A stretch of DNA of 64,000 nt. It comes from Butyricimonas synergistica DSM 23225. GTDB lineage: Bacteria; Bacteroidota; Bacteroidia; Bacteroidales; Marinifilaceae. Where the stretch lies: the NCBI RefSeq assembly GCF_000379665.1, contig NZ_KB903360.1:498175-562174 (forward strand), read 5' to 3'. The notes under the pieces were generated by a model, which saw only the letters and a program-made list of their open reading frames with translations, ran no database searches and was not told the DNA's origin. Shown here one piece after another: positions 33,426 to 42,415 of the stretch (position 1 is its first letter; every line of letters starts with the position of its first letter). A program made the position numbers and the translations under genes.

Positions 33426-36400
33426 ATGGGAAAAAGGAATTTATACTCTTTGTTTCGGGGAGACCCGAGGCTGGTAAAATTAGTAAAGAAGATGAAATTG
33501 TTAGTCTTGTTTGTCATGCTATCGGCGAGTACGTTATGGGCGAACGTTACGGCGCAGGAGATGAAATTGGATTTGCGGGTGGAGCACAAATCTTTGGTAG
33601 AGGTGATCGATTTGCTTAAACTGAAATCCGGTTTTTCGTTTATCTACTCTGCCTCCGACGTGGAGAAAATCAGTGACATTTCGATGGATGTGCAGGGAAA
33701 GACGCTACGCGAGATCCTGGATATGGCCTTGTCGGGGACGAACCTGATGTACACGATCGAGAACGAGTTGATCATTCTGAAGCGGATGACGATGATGCAA
33801 CAAGTGAAGAAGAGAACCGTGAAGGGGGTGGTATTGGGGAGTTCTCCCAAGGATACGTTGCCCGGGGTATCGGTCGTGGTGAAGGGGAGCACGAGAGGGA
33901 TTACCACCGATGTGCACGGGAGATTCACGATGGTCATTCCGGACGGGGATGACGTGGTGCTGGTGTTCTCTTTTGTCGGGAAGAAAAAGAAAGAGGTGAA
34001 ATACACGGGACAGGAGATGATGCGGGTGGTGCTGGAAGATGAAGCACAGGCCTTGGAGGAGGTGGTGATCAATGCCGGTTACCAGCAGATCGACAAGCGT
34101 AAATTGACGAGTGCGGTCACCACGTTGAAGATGGATGATATTATGACCCCGGGAATGAGCACGTTGGACCAGATGCTGGAGGGACGTGTTCCCGGTATGA
34201 TCTTCATGCAGAATTCCGGACAGGTGGGGGCTTCGCCCCGTTTGCGCATCCGGGGAACCTCCACGGTGTTGGGTTCGCAGGAGCCGTTGTGGGTCATTGA
34301 CGGTATCATTCAAGAGGATCCGGTCAATGTGGATTCCGCCCAATTGAATGATTTGGATTTCGTGAACTTGTTGGGAAACGCCATTTCGGGCCTGAATCCC
34401 GAGGATATCGAACAGATTGACGTGTTGAAGGATGCTTCCGCCACGGCATTGTACGGAACCCGTGCGGCGAATGGCGTCATCGTGATTACCACGAAACAAG
34501 GTAAAGAGGGGCCACCCCAGATCCGATACAGTTTGGGAGGTACTTTTTCACGGCGTCCCCGTTATTCGGACCGGGCGGTGAATGTGATGAATTCGGCGGA
34601 ACGTGTGGCGTATTCCCGGGACGTGATCGAGAAGGGCGTGGGATACAAGAGTCATTATTCAGAGTGCTGGATCGGGTATGAAGAAGCTTACGAGAATTAT
34701 CGGAACGGTTTGATGACGTTCGAGGAATATAGTGACAAAGTTGCCTATTACGAGAGTTTGAATACCGACTGGTTTGATGTGATTTGCCGCGACGCGTTTT
34801 CGCACAACCATACGCTTTCCGTGTCGGGAGGTTCGAAGAACATGAAATATTACGTGTCGGTGGGGTATAACCGGGAGAATGGCGTACTCCAGAAGGAAAA
34901 GGGCGACCGTTACACGGCAAACACGAACATCACGCTGAATTACAACCGGTTTAACGTGCAATTCAAATTGGGGGGAAATGTCCAGAAACAGGACCATACG
35001 CCTAATTCCGTGGGATTGATGGATTACGCTTATAACGCGAGCCGTGCCGTTCCGGCTTTCAACGAGGACGGTTCCTATTTCTTTTATCCGCAAAAGGGTA
35101 CGGGGAGTGATGTGAAGGTGTGGTATAATATCCTGAATGAACGGGATCACTCGTATAATAATATTAACCGAAATGGGTTGAATTTTTCCACCAGTATAAA
35201 CTATAATATCCTCGAGAATTTGAAATTGACAGGTACTTTTTCGTACGGAACAACCAACACGAAGGACGAAACTTACTGGGGGGAGGAAACGTCTTACGTG
35301 AAATCGTTGAAAAAGTTAAACTATAGCACGGATAACGAGCAGAAGCGTGATGCGTATTTAGCGTCATCGTATTATAAGCAATGGACGCTTCTCCCTTATG
35401 GCGGGGAGTTCTCCCGGAACGAGACGAAAAACGAGAATTACATGGCCCGTTTGCAGATGCAGTATAACCTTTACCTGGACGAAGCGCGTGACCATCTGAT
35501 GACGTTCATGGGAGGTTGGGAGCTCTCGTCCTCGAATTACACGGGCTTGAATAAAACCTTCCGGAACTATTTGCCGGATCGGGGGATGTTGGTGGGTAAT
35601 TTCAATTCCGAAGAATATGGAGAATACACGAAATGGTACACGACAGACTCGAAAGCTTTGGGCGTGTTGAAAGACCAGAAGACCAACCGCATTTCAGCTT
35701 ACGGGGCTTTTAACTACAGTTACCAGAACCGCTATATTTTCAATGCCAATATGCGCGTGGATTACTCGAATGCCTTCGGGGATCGCACCCGGGATAAATT
35801 CTTACCGATCTGGTCTGTTTCGGGACGTTGGAATATCAAGGAAGATATTCTGAGTGATTCGTGGTGGGTGAATCAATTGGCGTTAAAATGTTCATACGGT
35901 TGGCAGGGAACGACCCACGCCTCCATGAATCCGGAATTGGTGATCACGCAAGGAGGTGCCAATCTGGCTTTCGGCGGGGATTTCGGGTCGACGATCAAAT
36001 CTTTCCCCAACCCGGACCTGGAGTGGGAGAAGACCAACAGCATCAACGCATCGATCGATTTCTCGTTATTCAAGAACAAGTTGAACGGTTCGTTGTCTTA
36101 TTATTACAAGAAGACGACGGATGCCTTTTTGCCAAAGAAAGTGTCCGCGGTGAACGGGGTCTCTTCTTACACGGTGAACGAGGGGACGGTAGAGAACCAG
36201 GGCTTGGAGGTTTCATTTAACATCAACCCTGTCAATACGGCTGTCGGGGGAAACCGGAAGGGCTTTTCCTGGAGAATAGACCCGCAGTTGGGGCAAGTGG
36301 TGAATAAATTGTTGAACAAGGTGCTGGAAACGGATAAATATGACCCGATGCACGATGATTACGTGTACACGGATTACCTGAACGGGAGTGCCCATATTTC

Positions 36401-37133
36401 GGGGAAACCGTTGAATTCGTTCTATTCTTACGAGTTTGCCGGCTTGAGCCCGGATGACGGGCGCCCGACGTTTGCCCGCATCGGGGAGGAGTATTTCGAG
36501 CAGTACGTGGATATGAAGGACTCGGAAGTCTACACCACCGTGATGAAATACTCGGGTTGCCGGGTGCCTTACCTGCAAGGCGGTATCAATAATACGTTCT
36601 CGTGGAACGGCTTCGTGTTGAATTTTAATTTGGCTTACAGTATCGGGTCGAAGGTACGTCTGTTGAAATTGTATAACCCGGAGGCGGCTACCATGGCCTA
36701 TTCCCCGATTCAGAATATCCGGAAGGAGATGACAAAGCGTTGGCAACATCCGGGCGACGAGAAATACACGAATATTCCGGGAGTGTTGGGTAATACGGCT
36801 TATCAAAACACCTTGAATGACGTGTGGTGGAGAAGCGAGACCTACGATTTCGGGAAAAATATCTGGGAGATGTATAATTACGCGGATATCCGGGTGGTCA
36901 GCGGTAATTATCTGAAATTGCAGAGCTTGAATTTGCGTTACGTGTTCCCGGATTCCGTGTGCAAGAAATTGAACCTGAGTTCGCTTTACGTGTCGTTGTC
37001 AGGGACGAATTTGTTTACCTGGAGCGCGAAAGAGCTGAAGGGACAAGACCCGACCTCGCAGTCCGGTTCGGCAGACAAAATTAGCGTGGGGGTTCCCCCA
37101 ACGTATTCTTTAAGTGTTAATCTAGCATTTTAA
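33426..37133 (+). CDS. SusC/RagA-type TonB-dependent transporter with STN signalling domain
   Basis: This 1235-residue outer-membrane transporter imports a substrate delivered by its SusD partner, using TonB energy. In order: signal peptide (to about residue 44), STN domain (about 50-115, SGFSFIYSASDVEKISD), carboxypeptidase-D regulatory-like domain (about 130-205), a TonB-box-like EEVVI, plug (about 220-360, RLRIRGTSTVLGSQEPLWVIDG), then the beta-barrel. The STN domain is what FecA-type transducers use to signal to a FecR protein; the only FecR here is at 23479. Substrate is not shown by sequence; the redox and peptidase neighbours favour a peptide over a glycan. Confidence 0.93.
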   Translation: MGKRNLYSLFRGDPRLVKLVKKMKLLVLFVMLSASTLWANVTAQEMKLDLRVEHKSLVEVIDLLKLKSGFSFIYSASDVEKISDISMDVQGKTLREILDMALSGTNLMYTIENELIILKRMTMMQQVKKRTVKGVVLGSSPKDTLPGVSVVVKGSTRGITTDVHGRFTMVIPDGDDVVLVFSFVGKKKKEVKYTGQEMMRVVLEDEAQALEEVVINAGYQQIDKRKLTSAVTTLKMDDIMTPGMSTLDQMLEGRVPGMIFMQNSGQVGASPRLRIRGTSTVLGSQEPLWVIDGIIQEDPVNVDSAQLNDLDFVNLLGNAISGLNPEDIEQIDVLKDASATALYGTRAANGVIVITTKQGKEGPPQIRYSLGGTFSRRPRYSDRAVNVMNSAERVAYSRDVIEKGVGYKSHYSECWIGYEEAYENYRNGLMTFEEYSDKVAYYESLNTDWFDVICRDAFSHNHTLSVSGGSKNMKYYVSVGYNRENGVLQKEKGDRYTANTNITLNYNRFNVQFKLGGNVQKQDHTPNSVGLMDYAYNASRAVPAFNEDGSYFFYPQKGTGSDVKVWYNILNERDHSYNNINRNGLNFSTSINYNILENLKLTGTFSYGTTNTKDETYWGEETSYVKSLKKLNYSTDNEQKRDAYLASSYYKQWTLLPYGGEFSRNETKNENYMARLQMQYNLYLDEARDHLMTFMGGWELSSSNYTGLNKTFRNYLPDRGMLVGNFNSEEYGEYTKWYTTDSKALGVLKDQKTNRISAYGAFNYSYQNRYIFNANMRVDYSNAFGDRTRDKFLPIWSVSGRWNIKEDILSDSWWVNQLALKCSYGWQGTTHASMNPELVITQGGANLAFGGDFGSTIKSFPNPDLEWEKTNSINASIDFSLFKNKLNGSLSYYYKKTTDAFLPKKVSAVNGVSSYTVNEGTVENQGLEVSFNINPVNTAVGGNRKGFSWRIDPQLGQVVNKLLNKVLETDKYDPMHDDYVYTDYLNGSAHISGKPLNSFYSYEFAGLSPDDGRPTFARIGEEYFEQYVDMKDSEVYTTVMKYSGCRVPYLQGGINNTFSWNGFVLNFNLAYSIGSKVRLLKLYNPEAATMAYSPIQNIRKEMTKRWQHPGDEKYTNIPGVLGNTAYQNTLNDVWWRSETYDFGKNIWEMYNYADIRVVSGNYLKLQSLNLRYVFPDSVCKKLNLSSLYVSLSGTNLFTWSAKELKGQDPTSQSGSADKISVGVPPTYSLSVNLAF

Positions 37134-37136
37134 AAC

Positions 37137-38759
37137 ATGGAATATATGAAAAGATATAGCGTTGTAATATGGATCGGATTGCTCTTCTGGGGATTGACGG
37201 GATGCAGTGATTTCCTGGAGGAAGAGTCGAACGGGATAGCGTATGCCACGAATTGCAAAGCGCTGGACGAATTGCTGGTGGGTAGCGGCTATATGGAACA
37301 TAAAGTGGCGAATAATAGTGAAGGCACTTTGAATGCCAAGGGGAAAAAGGGGAGTGTCTATTTCCCCTGGCTGCTCGTGATGGACGATGATGCCGAGGGG
37401 TTTCTTGCCGGGGATTATTCAGCGACCTTTCCTTACACGAAACTGTACGGGTATTACACGTGGCAGGCGGAACCCAATAACGATGAGGGTGTACTTTACA
37501 TCGACCAGAACTGGAGCCGGCTGTACGAGCATATCAACGTGGCGAATGTCGTGCTAAACAAGGTAGAGGAGTTTACGCACGACACGGAAGCGGCACGCAA
37601 TGCCATCCGGGGACAGGCCCATTTCATCCGGGCGACAGATTATTATTTCCTGGTGAATTTTTACGCGAAGGCGTATGACCCGATCACGGCGGGTTCGGAT
37701 TTGGGCGTGCCGATCAAGACGACGCCTTACGTGGTGGACGAGAATTATGTCCGGGACCCGGTGGCAAGCGTGTACAACCTGATCGTGGATGATTTGAAAA
37801 AAGCGATTCTGTATCTGGATAAATACGAACCGACTAATAAACGGCGGGCGACGAAAGCTGCCGCACAAGTATTCTTGAGCCGCGTGTATTGCTACATGGG
37901 GCAGTGGGATTCCGTTCCTGCATTGTGCAACGCGGTGTTGAGCGATCACTTGCAATACTCGTTGAAGGATTTGAAAAAGGTGTACCCGATGGTCTCCACG
38001 TCGAAAGATACTTCGTGGATGGACACGAATTCCCCGGAGGTGATTTTTACCCAAGGGTCCAATAGTATAAATGGCGTGTTTGCGCTGATGAAGGTGGGTT
38101 CGAGCGATAAACTGTCCATGGCTGCATTCCGTATTTCGGATGATCTGGTAAACACGTTCAAGAAAAGAACGAATGAAGCGACGGGAGAAAAGGATTGCCG
38201 GCCGGATGTATTTTTCATAAAGGATGCTTTCCATGACTATTATTTGCCGCGCAAGACGAAAGCGACTGCCGAGGGAGCGAAAAATCAGGAGTATCAGTTT
38301 GTTTCGGATGTCTTCACCCTTCGCGTATCGGAGGCATATTTAAATCTTGCCGAGGCTTATGCCATGACGAATCAGGAGGGGCTTGCCCGCGAGACCCTGA
38401 GAAAGCTGATGGAGACGCGTATTCAGAATTTGCAGCCGATCACGGAGAGCGGGGAGGCGCTGGTGCAGTTGATTCGCGAGGAGCGTCGCCGGGAGTTGTG
38501 TTTCGAGGGACATCGCTGGTTTGATTTGAGACGTTATGCCGTTTCCCCGAAATATCCGGAGTTGAAGCGTATTAAGCACAAAACTTATGATTATTCTTAC
38601 GCGGGTAAGAGAGCCCCGGGAATTTATAACGGGTATTACCTGTTGCCCGAGTACCCGGACGGGGGTTGGGTGTTTAAAATCCCGACGGACGAGATCAAAC
38701 AGACAGAAGGAGCCATTGTAGATAATAACCGAGAAGATTGTATGTTTTATGGAAACTAG
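37137..38759 (+). CDS. SusD/RagB-type substrate-binding lipoprotein
   Basis: The 540-residue lipoprotein has lipobox LTGC (Cys about 22) and the SusD/RagB helical fold. Family segments include an early NVVLNKVEEF and AIRGQAHFIRATDYYFLVNFYA, and the C-terminal IREERRRELCFEGHRWFDLRRY. It caps the SusC barrel and binds substrate at the cell surface. It starts 3 bases after susC (ATG 37137, or 37146). No glycan-degrading genes are near, so the pair resembles RagAB peptide importers more than polysaccharide loci; this is inference from context. Confidence 0.95.
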   Translation: MEYMKRYSVVIWIGLLFWGLTGCSDFLEEESNGIAYATNCKALDELLVGSGYMEHKVANNSEGTLNAKGKKGSVYFPWLLVMDDDAEGFLAGDYSATFPYTKLYGYYTWQAEPNNDEGVLYIDQNWSRLYEHINVANVVLNKVEEFTHDTEAARNAIRGQAHFIRATDYYFLVNFYAKAYDPITAGSDLGVPIKTTPYVVDENYVRDPVASVYNLIVDDLKKAILYLDKYEPTNKRRATKAAAQVFLSRVYCYMGQWDSVPALCNAVLSDHLQYSLKDLKKVYPMVSTSKDTSWMDTNSPEVIFTQGSNSINGVFALMKVGSSDKLSMAAFRISDDLVNTFKKRTNEATGEKDCRPDVFFIKDAFHDYYLPRKTKATAEGAKNQEYQFVSDVFTLRVSEAYLNLAEAYAMTNQEGLARETLRKLMETRIQNLQPITESGEALVQLIREERRRELCFEGHRWFDLRRYAVSPKYPELKRIKHKTYDYSYAGKRAPGIYNGYYLLPEYPDGGWVFKIPTDEIKQTEGAIVDNNREDCMFYGN

Positions 38760-38760
38760 A

Positions 38761-39777
38761 ATGATAAAATTAAATATGATGATTGGCGGGTTGTTCCTGT
38801 TGCTTTTTTGTGCAGCCTGCGGTAATGACGAAGCGGAACCTTCGCGCATGGAGAAAAATTGGTACGTGATTGAATACGACCCGAATGCCGGGGAGGTGGA
38901 CCAATTGATTTACGAGATATACAAAGAGACGGGATTCGCTATTTTTTACAGTGATACGTTGGGAACACAAACCCGTTATGACCAAGGGGGTAACCCGTAT
39001 GTTTATTACGAGCTGTTCCGTCCCGGTTATTCTTTGAACGCGGGTGAACAAGCTTCTTCGATAACCTATACCATGGAGAAGGACGAGAAACGCTTGAAAG
39101 AGATGGTGGAACTGTTAAGAGATTACGCTTTGGAGCCTTTTATGGCTCCCGATAATTTCGGACCTCAGTTTAAAGGGCAGTTCGGTCCCCACGCTTTTAT
39201 CCTTTTGGATATTTTGGAAAAAAGTGTACAGCATAAGCCGGATACGTTGGTGAAGGATTTGGGAAATATCGGCTTGAGTACGAGATATATGATGACGAAA
39301 GAAAAGAAGGGTTTGAATGTTACTTATTTTTCTTTGGAGGATATGACAGAAGAGAGGAAGGCCGTATACGGTTGGAATTTAAGTATGTATGTGTTGCAGG
39401 ATTATTTAGGGAAATATTATACCGAGGAGTTTACGGCTTACCAGGATATCACGAAAGAGGCCCCGGAGCCGGATCCTAATCCGAGCTCATCAACGGATTG
39501 TTATGCTTTGGGAAAAAGTTTTAATATAAGAAATTACGCGATGGATATTACCAACCCGAGGAAATATGGCGTGCTGACGTTTGGGCAAAATAATGGCTCT
39601 TCCATTTGGATGCCTTCCGTGTTGCAGGATCTTTCGGATTTTACCCGCATGATCTACACGAAGAGTGATGCCGAGATCCGAGAGGAACATGCCGATTACG
39701 AGATGGTTATCAGAAGATACGAGGCGTTGTTGAAGGTCTTGAAAGACGCGGGACTGACGCAATTTATCAAAAAGTAA
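38761..39777 (+). CDS. SusCD-linked lipoprotein, function unknown
   Basis: The protein is about 338 residues with lipobox FCAAC (Cys at about 20). Its N-terminal part (IYEIYKETGFAIFYSDTLG) recalls the lipoproteins often encoded after susCD as 'substrate import-associated zinc metallohydrolases'. The defining HExxH motif is absent, so if it belongs to that family it has lost the zinc site. It probably helps bind substrate at the cell surface. An in-frame ATG at 38749 overlaps the susD end and is equally possible. It closes the susCD unit, before repeat element B. Confidence 0.7.
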   Translation: MIKLNMMIGGLFLLLFCAACGNDEAEPSRMEKNWYVIEYDPNAGEVDQLIYEIYKETGFAIFYSDTLGTQTRYDQGGNPYVYYELFRPGYSLNAGEQASSITYTMEKDEKRLKEMVELLRDYALEPFMAPDNFGPQFKGQFGPHAFILLDILEKSVQHKPDTLVKDLGNIGLSTRYMMTKEKKGLNVTYFSLEDMTEERKAVYGWNLSMYVLQDYLGKYYTEEFTAYQDITKEAPEPDPNPSSSTDCYALGKSFNIRNYAMDITNPRKYGVLTFGQNNGSSIWMPSVLQDLSDFTRMIYTKSDAEIREEHADYEMVIRRYEALLKVLKDAGLTQFIKK

Positions 39778-39788
39778 TAGATTGATTT

Positions 39789-39936
39789 TAGTCCATAAGG
39801 TCCATAAAGTCGAACCTTCGGTTCTGAAAGTTCATAAAGTCAAGCATTATACAAGATATTGGTTGTCAATATAATTTGTTTACAACTTTGTGATATTTCG
39901 ACCTTACGACTTTATGGACTTTTGACTTTATGGACC
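39789..39936. repeat. Intergenic inverted-repeat element, copy B
   Basis: The left module (39791-39841) has two GTCCATAAGG-type units, the hairpin GAACC-TTC-GGTTC and a further TTCATAAAGTC. A core of about 57 bases follows, then the inverted right module (39899-39936) with GACTTTATGGAC twice. The left module matches copy C at 47 of 51 bases by eye. A T-tailed hairpin follows directly. Confidence 0.8.
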
Positions 39937-39937
39937 A

Positions 39938-39972
39938 GAAGGTGTGTGTGTCAACACACCTTCCTTTTTTTT
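39938..39972 (+). terminator. Terminator after repeat copy B
   Basis: A perfect 10-bp stem (GAAGGTGTGT 39938-39947 / ACACACCTTC 39954-39963) is followed by CC and eight T. It ends the susCD unit just upstream of ECF promoter 5. Confidence 0.85.
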
Positions 39973-39992
39973 AAAATAAATAGTAGGTCGTG

Positions 39993-40020
39993 TGTACCCG
40001 GTTTCGCGGAAGCGTTCGTT
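39993..40020 (+). promoter_or_regulatory. Predicted ECF promoter 5 (before the exporter operon)
   Basis: TGTACCC at 39993-39999, 17 bases, CGTT at 40017-40020. It lies 48 bases before the ATG at 40069 and would drive the exporter, metalloprotease and thioredoxin genes to 50430. Confidence 0.7.
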
Positions 40021-40068
40021 TTAATTTAAAATGAAGATCAGTATGTGTTCTGCTAACAATTGGAGTTT

Positions 40069-41460
40069 ATGAGAAAGAGAGTATTTGCTTTTTTTTGTGT
40101 TATCATGTTACATGTTTCGCTTTGGGGACAGGAGACGAGGAGGTGGGAGCAACCGGAGCGGAGGATTACGATAGAGGAGTGTCAACAATGGGCGATGGAT
40201 AATTACCCCGCCATCCGGCAACATGGCTTGTTGGAACAGAGCCGGGAATACACGTTATCGAATATTTCGAGGGTGTATATGCCGGAATTCAGTTTTTCCG
40301 GAGTGGCATCGTGGCAGTCGGAGAAGATGGAGCTGGATTTGAAGATGCCGGACCGGGTGAATGTCAGCGTGGATTTGAACGAGGTTGCCCAAAGGCAGGA
40401 CCATGATTTGCCGACGGTAAATGTACCGGTGGCGATCCCCCCGATGACGATACCCGTGAGCGACCGGGATCGTTATAGTGCATCACTGTCGTTGAAACAG
40501 GCGTTGTGGACCGGGGGAAGGATGAAAGCGGGAAAAGAGATCGCCAACCGGGAGGTTGATATGATGCATGCCGGGTTGGACGCCCAGTTATACGAGATTA
40601 AGGATAAAGTGAAACAGTTGTATTTCGGTTTGTTGACCATCGAGGGAAGAGAGAAACAGTTGGACCGGGCGGATGAGATCCTGGACAGTTTGCGGGTGCG
40701 TGCCGAGGTGGCTTTGAAAGAAGGGGTGATATACGAAACGGATTTGGATGTGATTGACGTGGAACGTATTAAATACAAACAGTCGCGGGTTGAATTGGAA
40801 GCCAAACGGGAAGCTTGTTTGAACGTGTTGTCGACTTTGATCGGTCGCCCGTTGTCGAAAGAGACCGAATTGCAGGTGCCGGTCGTGGAGGTGCCTGGGG
40901 AGAATGAAGAAGTGAAGCGACCGGAATTGAACTACCTGGATCGTAAAATTAAGCGACTGGATGCCGATTTGAAGATGCAGAATGCGGAGATCATGCCTAA
41001 AATCGGTTTGTTCGCGATGGGAGGATACGGTAAGTCGGGATTGAATACGTTTGATAGTGATTTCAAGCCTTATTTTATCGGCGGGGTGATGGTCAGTTGG
41101 AATTTCGGGAAATTGAATACCCGGGGAAATGACCGGAAATTGATTCAGGTACAGCAGGAGAGTGTGAGGAACCAGCGGGAGAGTTTTATTTTCAACACGA
41201 AGATGGAGGTATTGATGCAGGACGCGGAGATCCGGAAGTTGCAAGAGCTGGTGAAGAGTGACGAGGAGGCTGTGCGTTTGCGGGAGAGTATCTGGAAAGC
41301 GTCGGAAGTGAAGTACGCGAATGGGGTGTACACGATCTCGGAGTTGATCGCAGATGTGAACCAGGCATTGATCGCCCGCCAAGAGAAGGCGTTGCGGGAG
41401 GTGGAATTGAAGATGATGGTGTACACGAAGAGGCTTACGATAGGGGACTTTGATTTATGA
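40069..41460 (+). CDS. TolC-family outer-membrane efflux protein
   Basis: The 463-residue protein has a signal peptide (to about residue 18, LHVSLWGQ) and the two helical repeats of outer-membrane efflux channels, with alternating coiled-coil helices (about 150-250 and 380-450). It should form the exit duct for the ABC exporter encoded next. The ATG at 40069, preceded by GGAG, is preferred to an in-frame TTG at 40060. It is the first gene after ECF promoter 5, and the HlyD-type adaptor follows 52 bases later. Confidence 0.92.
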   Translation: MRKRVFAFFCVIMLHVSLWGQETRRWEQPERRITIEECQQWAMDNYPAIRQHGLLEQSREYTLSNISRVYMPEFSFSGVASWQSEKMELDLKMPDRVNVSVDLNEVAQRQDHDLPTVNVPVAIPPMTIPVSDRDRYSASLSLKQALWTGGRMKAGKEIANREVDMMHAGLDAQLYEIKDKVKQLYFGLLTIEGREKQLDRADEILDSLRVRAEVALKEGVIYETDLDVIDVERIKYKQSRVELEAKREACLNVLSTLIGRPLSKETELQVPVVEVPGENEEVKRPELNYLDRKIKRLDADLKMQNAEIMPKIGLFAMGGYGKSGLNTFDSDFKPYFIGGVMVSWNFGKLNTRGNDRKLIQVQQESVRNQRESFIFNTKMEVLMQDAEIRKLQELVKSDEEAVRLRESIWKASEVKYANGVYTISELIADVNQALIARQEKALREVELKMMVYTKRLTIGDFDL

Positions 41461-41512
41461 TTGACGATTGGGGATTTATGATTTATGATTTTTGATTTAA
41501 TGATTGGAGAAG

Positions 41513-42415
41513 ATGAAGAATAGGATATTGTATTTAGTTGTTTTGGCTTGTCTTGGAGTTGGTTGCAAAGATAAAACGGAAGAGCGGGATGCCTCGGGAA
41601 TGTTTGAAGTGAGGGAGGTCATCGTGTCGTCGGAGATGAGCGGGAGAGTGGAGCGTTTGGAGGTCATGGAAGGAGATTATATCGAGGCGGGTAAAGTGGT
41701 CGGCCTGATAGACACGATGCAGTTGCATTGGTTGAAAGTACAGGCGCAACAGGCGGTGAAAGCAGTGGACGAACGTATTCCGAATTTGGATAAGATGTTG
41801 GAAGTGTATCGTTTGAAGGTGAAAAAAGGGGAGAAAGAATTAAAGCGGGTGGAACGTTTGTTGGAAGGTAAAGCGGCTACCCAGAAACAGTATGATGACG
41901 TGAAAGCGATGGTAGACGAGGGACGTTCGGCATTGGCGGGCCAAACCCATCAGGCGGAGGTTATGATCGCGGGGGCAAAGGCTGAAAGCGATGCCATTGC
42001 TTTGAAAGTGGATCAGATAAATGACCAGATCCAGCGTTGCATCATTGTAAACCCGATCGAGGGGACGGTATTGGCAAAGTACACGGAAGAGAAAGAGTTG
42101 GCAGCCCCGGTAAAGGCGTTGTATAAAATCGGGGATTTGAAAAATATGATGCTTCAGGTTTACCTGGAGGGTGGACGTGTCGGAGGATTAAAAGTGGGAG
42201 ATCCGGTACGGGTGTTTGCCCAGTTGGGGGGAGGAGAAGAACGGGAGTACCGGGGGAAAATCACTTGGATCGCCTCCGAGGCGGAGTTTGTGCCCAAAAC
42301 GGTGCAGACCCAGGACGAACGGGACAATCTGGTGTACGCCGTGAAAATACACGTCGAGAACGACGGTTTTCTGCGGGTCGGGATGTATGCCGACGTGAAA
42401 TTTTATACCCGATGA
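41513..42415 (+). CDS. HlyD/YbhG-type periplasmic adaptor lipoprotein
   Basis: The 300-residue adaptor carries lipobox LGVGC (Cys at about 18). It then has a biotinyl/lipoyl-like half (REVIVSSEMSGRVERLEVME), a long coiled-coil hairpin (about 75-175) and a beta-barrel domain. It bridges the inner-membrane exporter and TolC. The ATG at 41513, preceded by GGAGA, is chosen over an upstream TTG. Its stop overlaps the start of the first ATPase gene (ATGA). The gene order matches the E. coli ybhG-F-S-R system. Confidence 0.92.
   Translation: MKNRILYLVVLACLGVGCKDKTEERDASGMFEVREVIVSSEMSGRVERLEVMEGDYIEAGKVVGLIDTMQLHWLKVQAQQAVKAVDERIPNLDKMLEVYRLKVKKGEKELKRVERLLEGKAATQKQYDDVKAMVDEGRSALAGQTHQAEVMIAGAKAESDAIALKVDQINDQIQRCIIVNPIEGTVLAKYTEEKELAAPVKALYKIGDLKNMMLQVYLEGGRVGGLKVGDPVRVFAQLGGGEEREYRGKITWIASEAEFVPKTVQTQDERDNLVYAVKIHVENDGFLRVGMYADVKFYTR

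Noticed and set aside
41461-41512. GATTTATGATT repeats before the HlyD gene
   Set aside because: Simple AT-rich repetition also seen near 6232-6260; no symmetry or promoter match, and a common background pattern in such genomes.
42265-42411. N-terminal extension of ABC ATPase 1
   Set aside because: The extension is an out-of-frame reading of the HlyD gene with many Arg residues; the ATPase domain starts properly at 42412.
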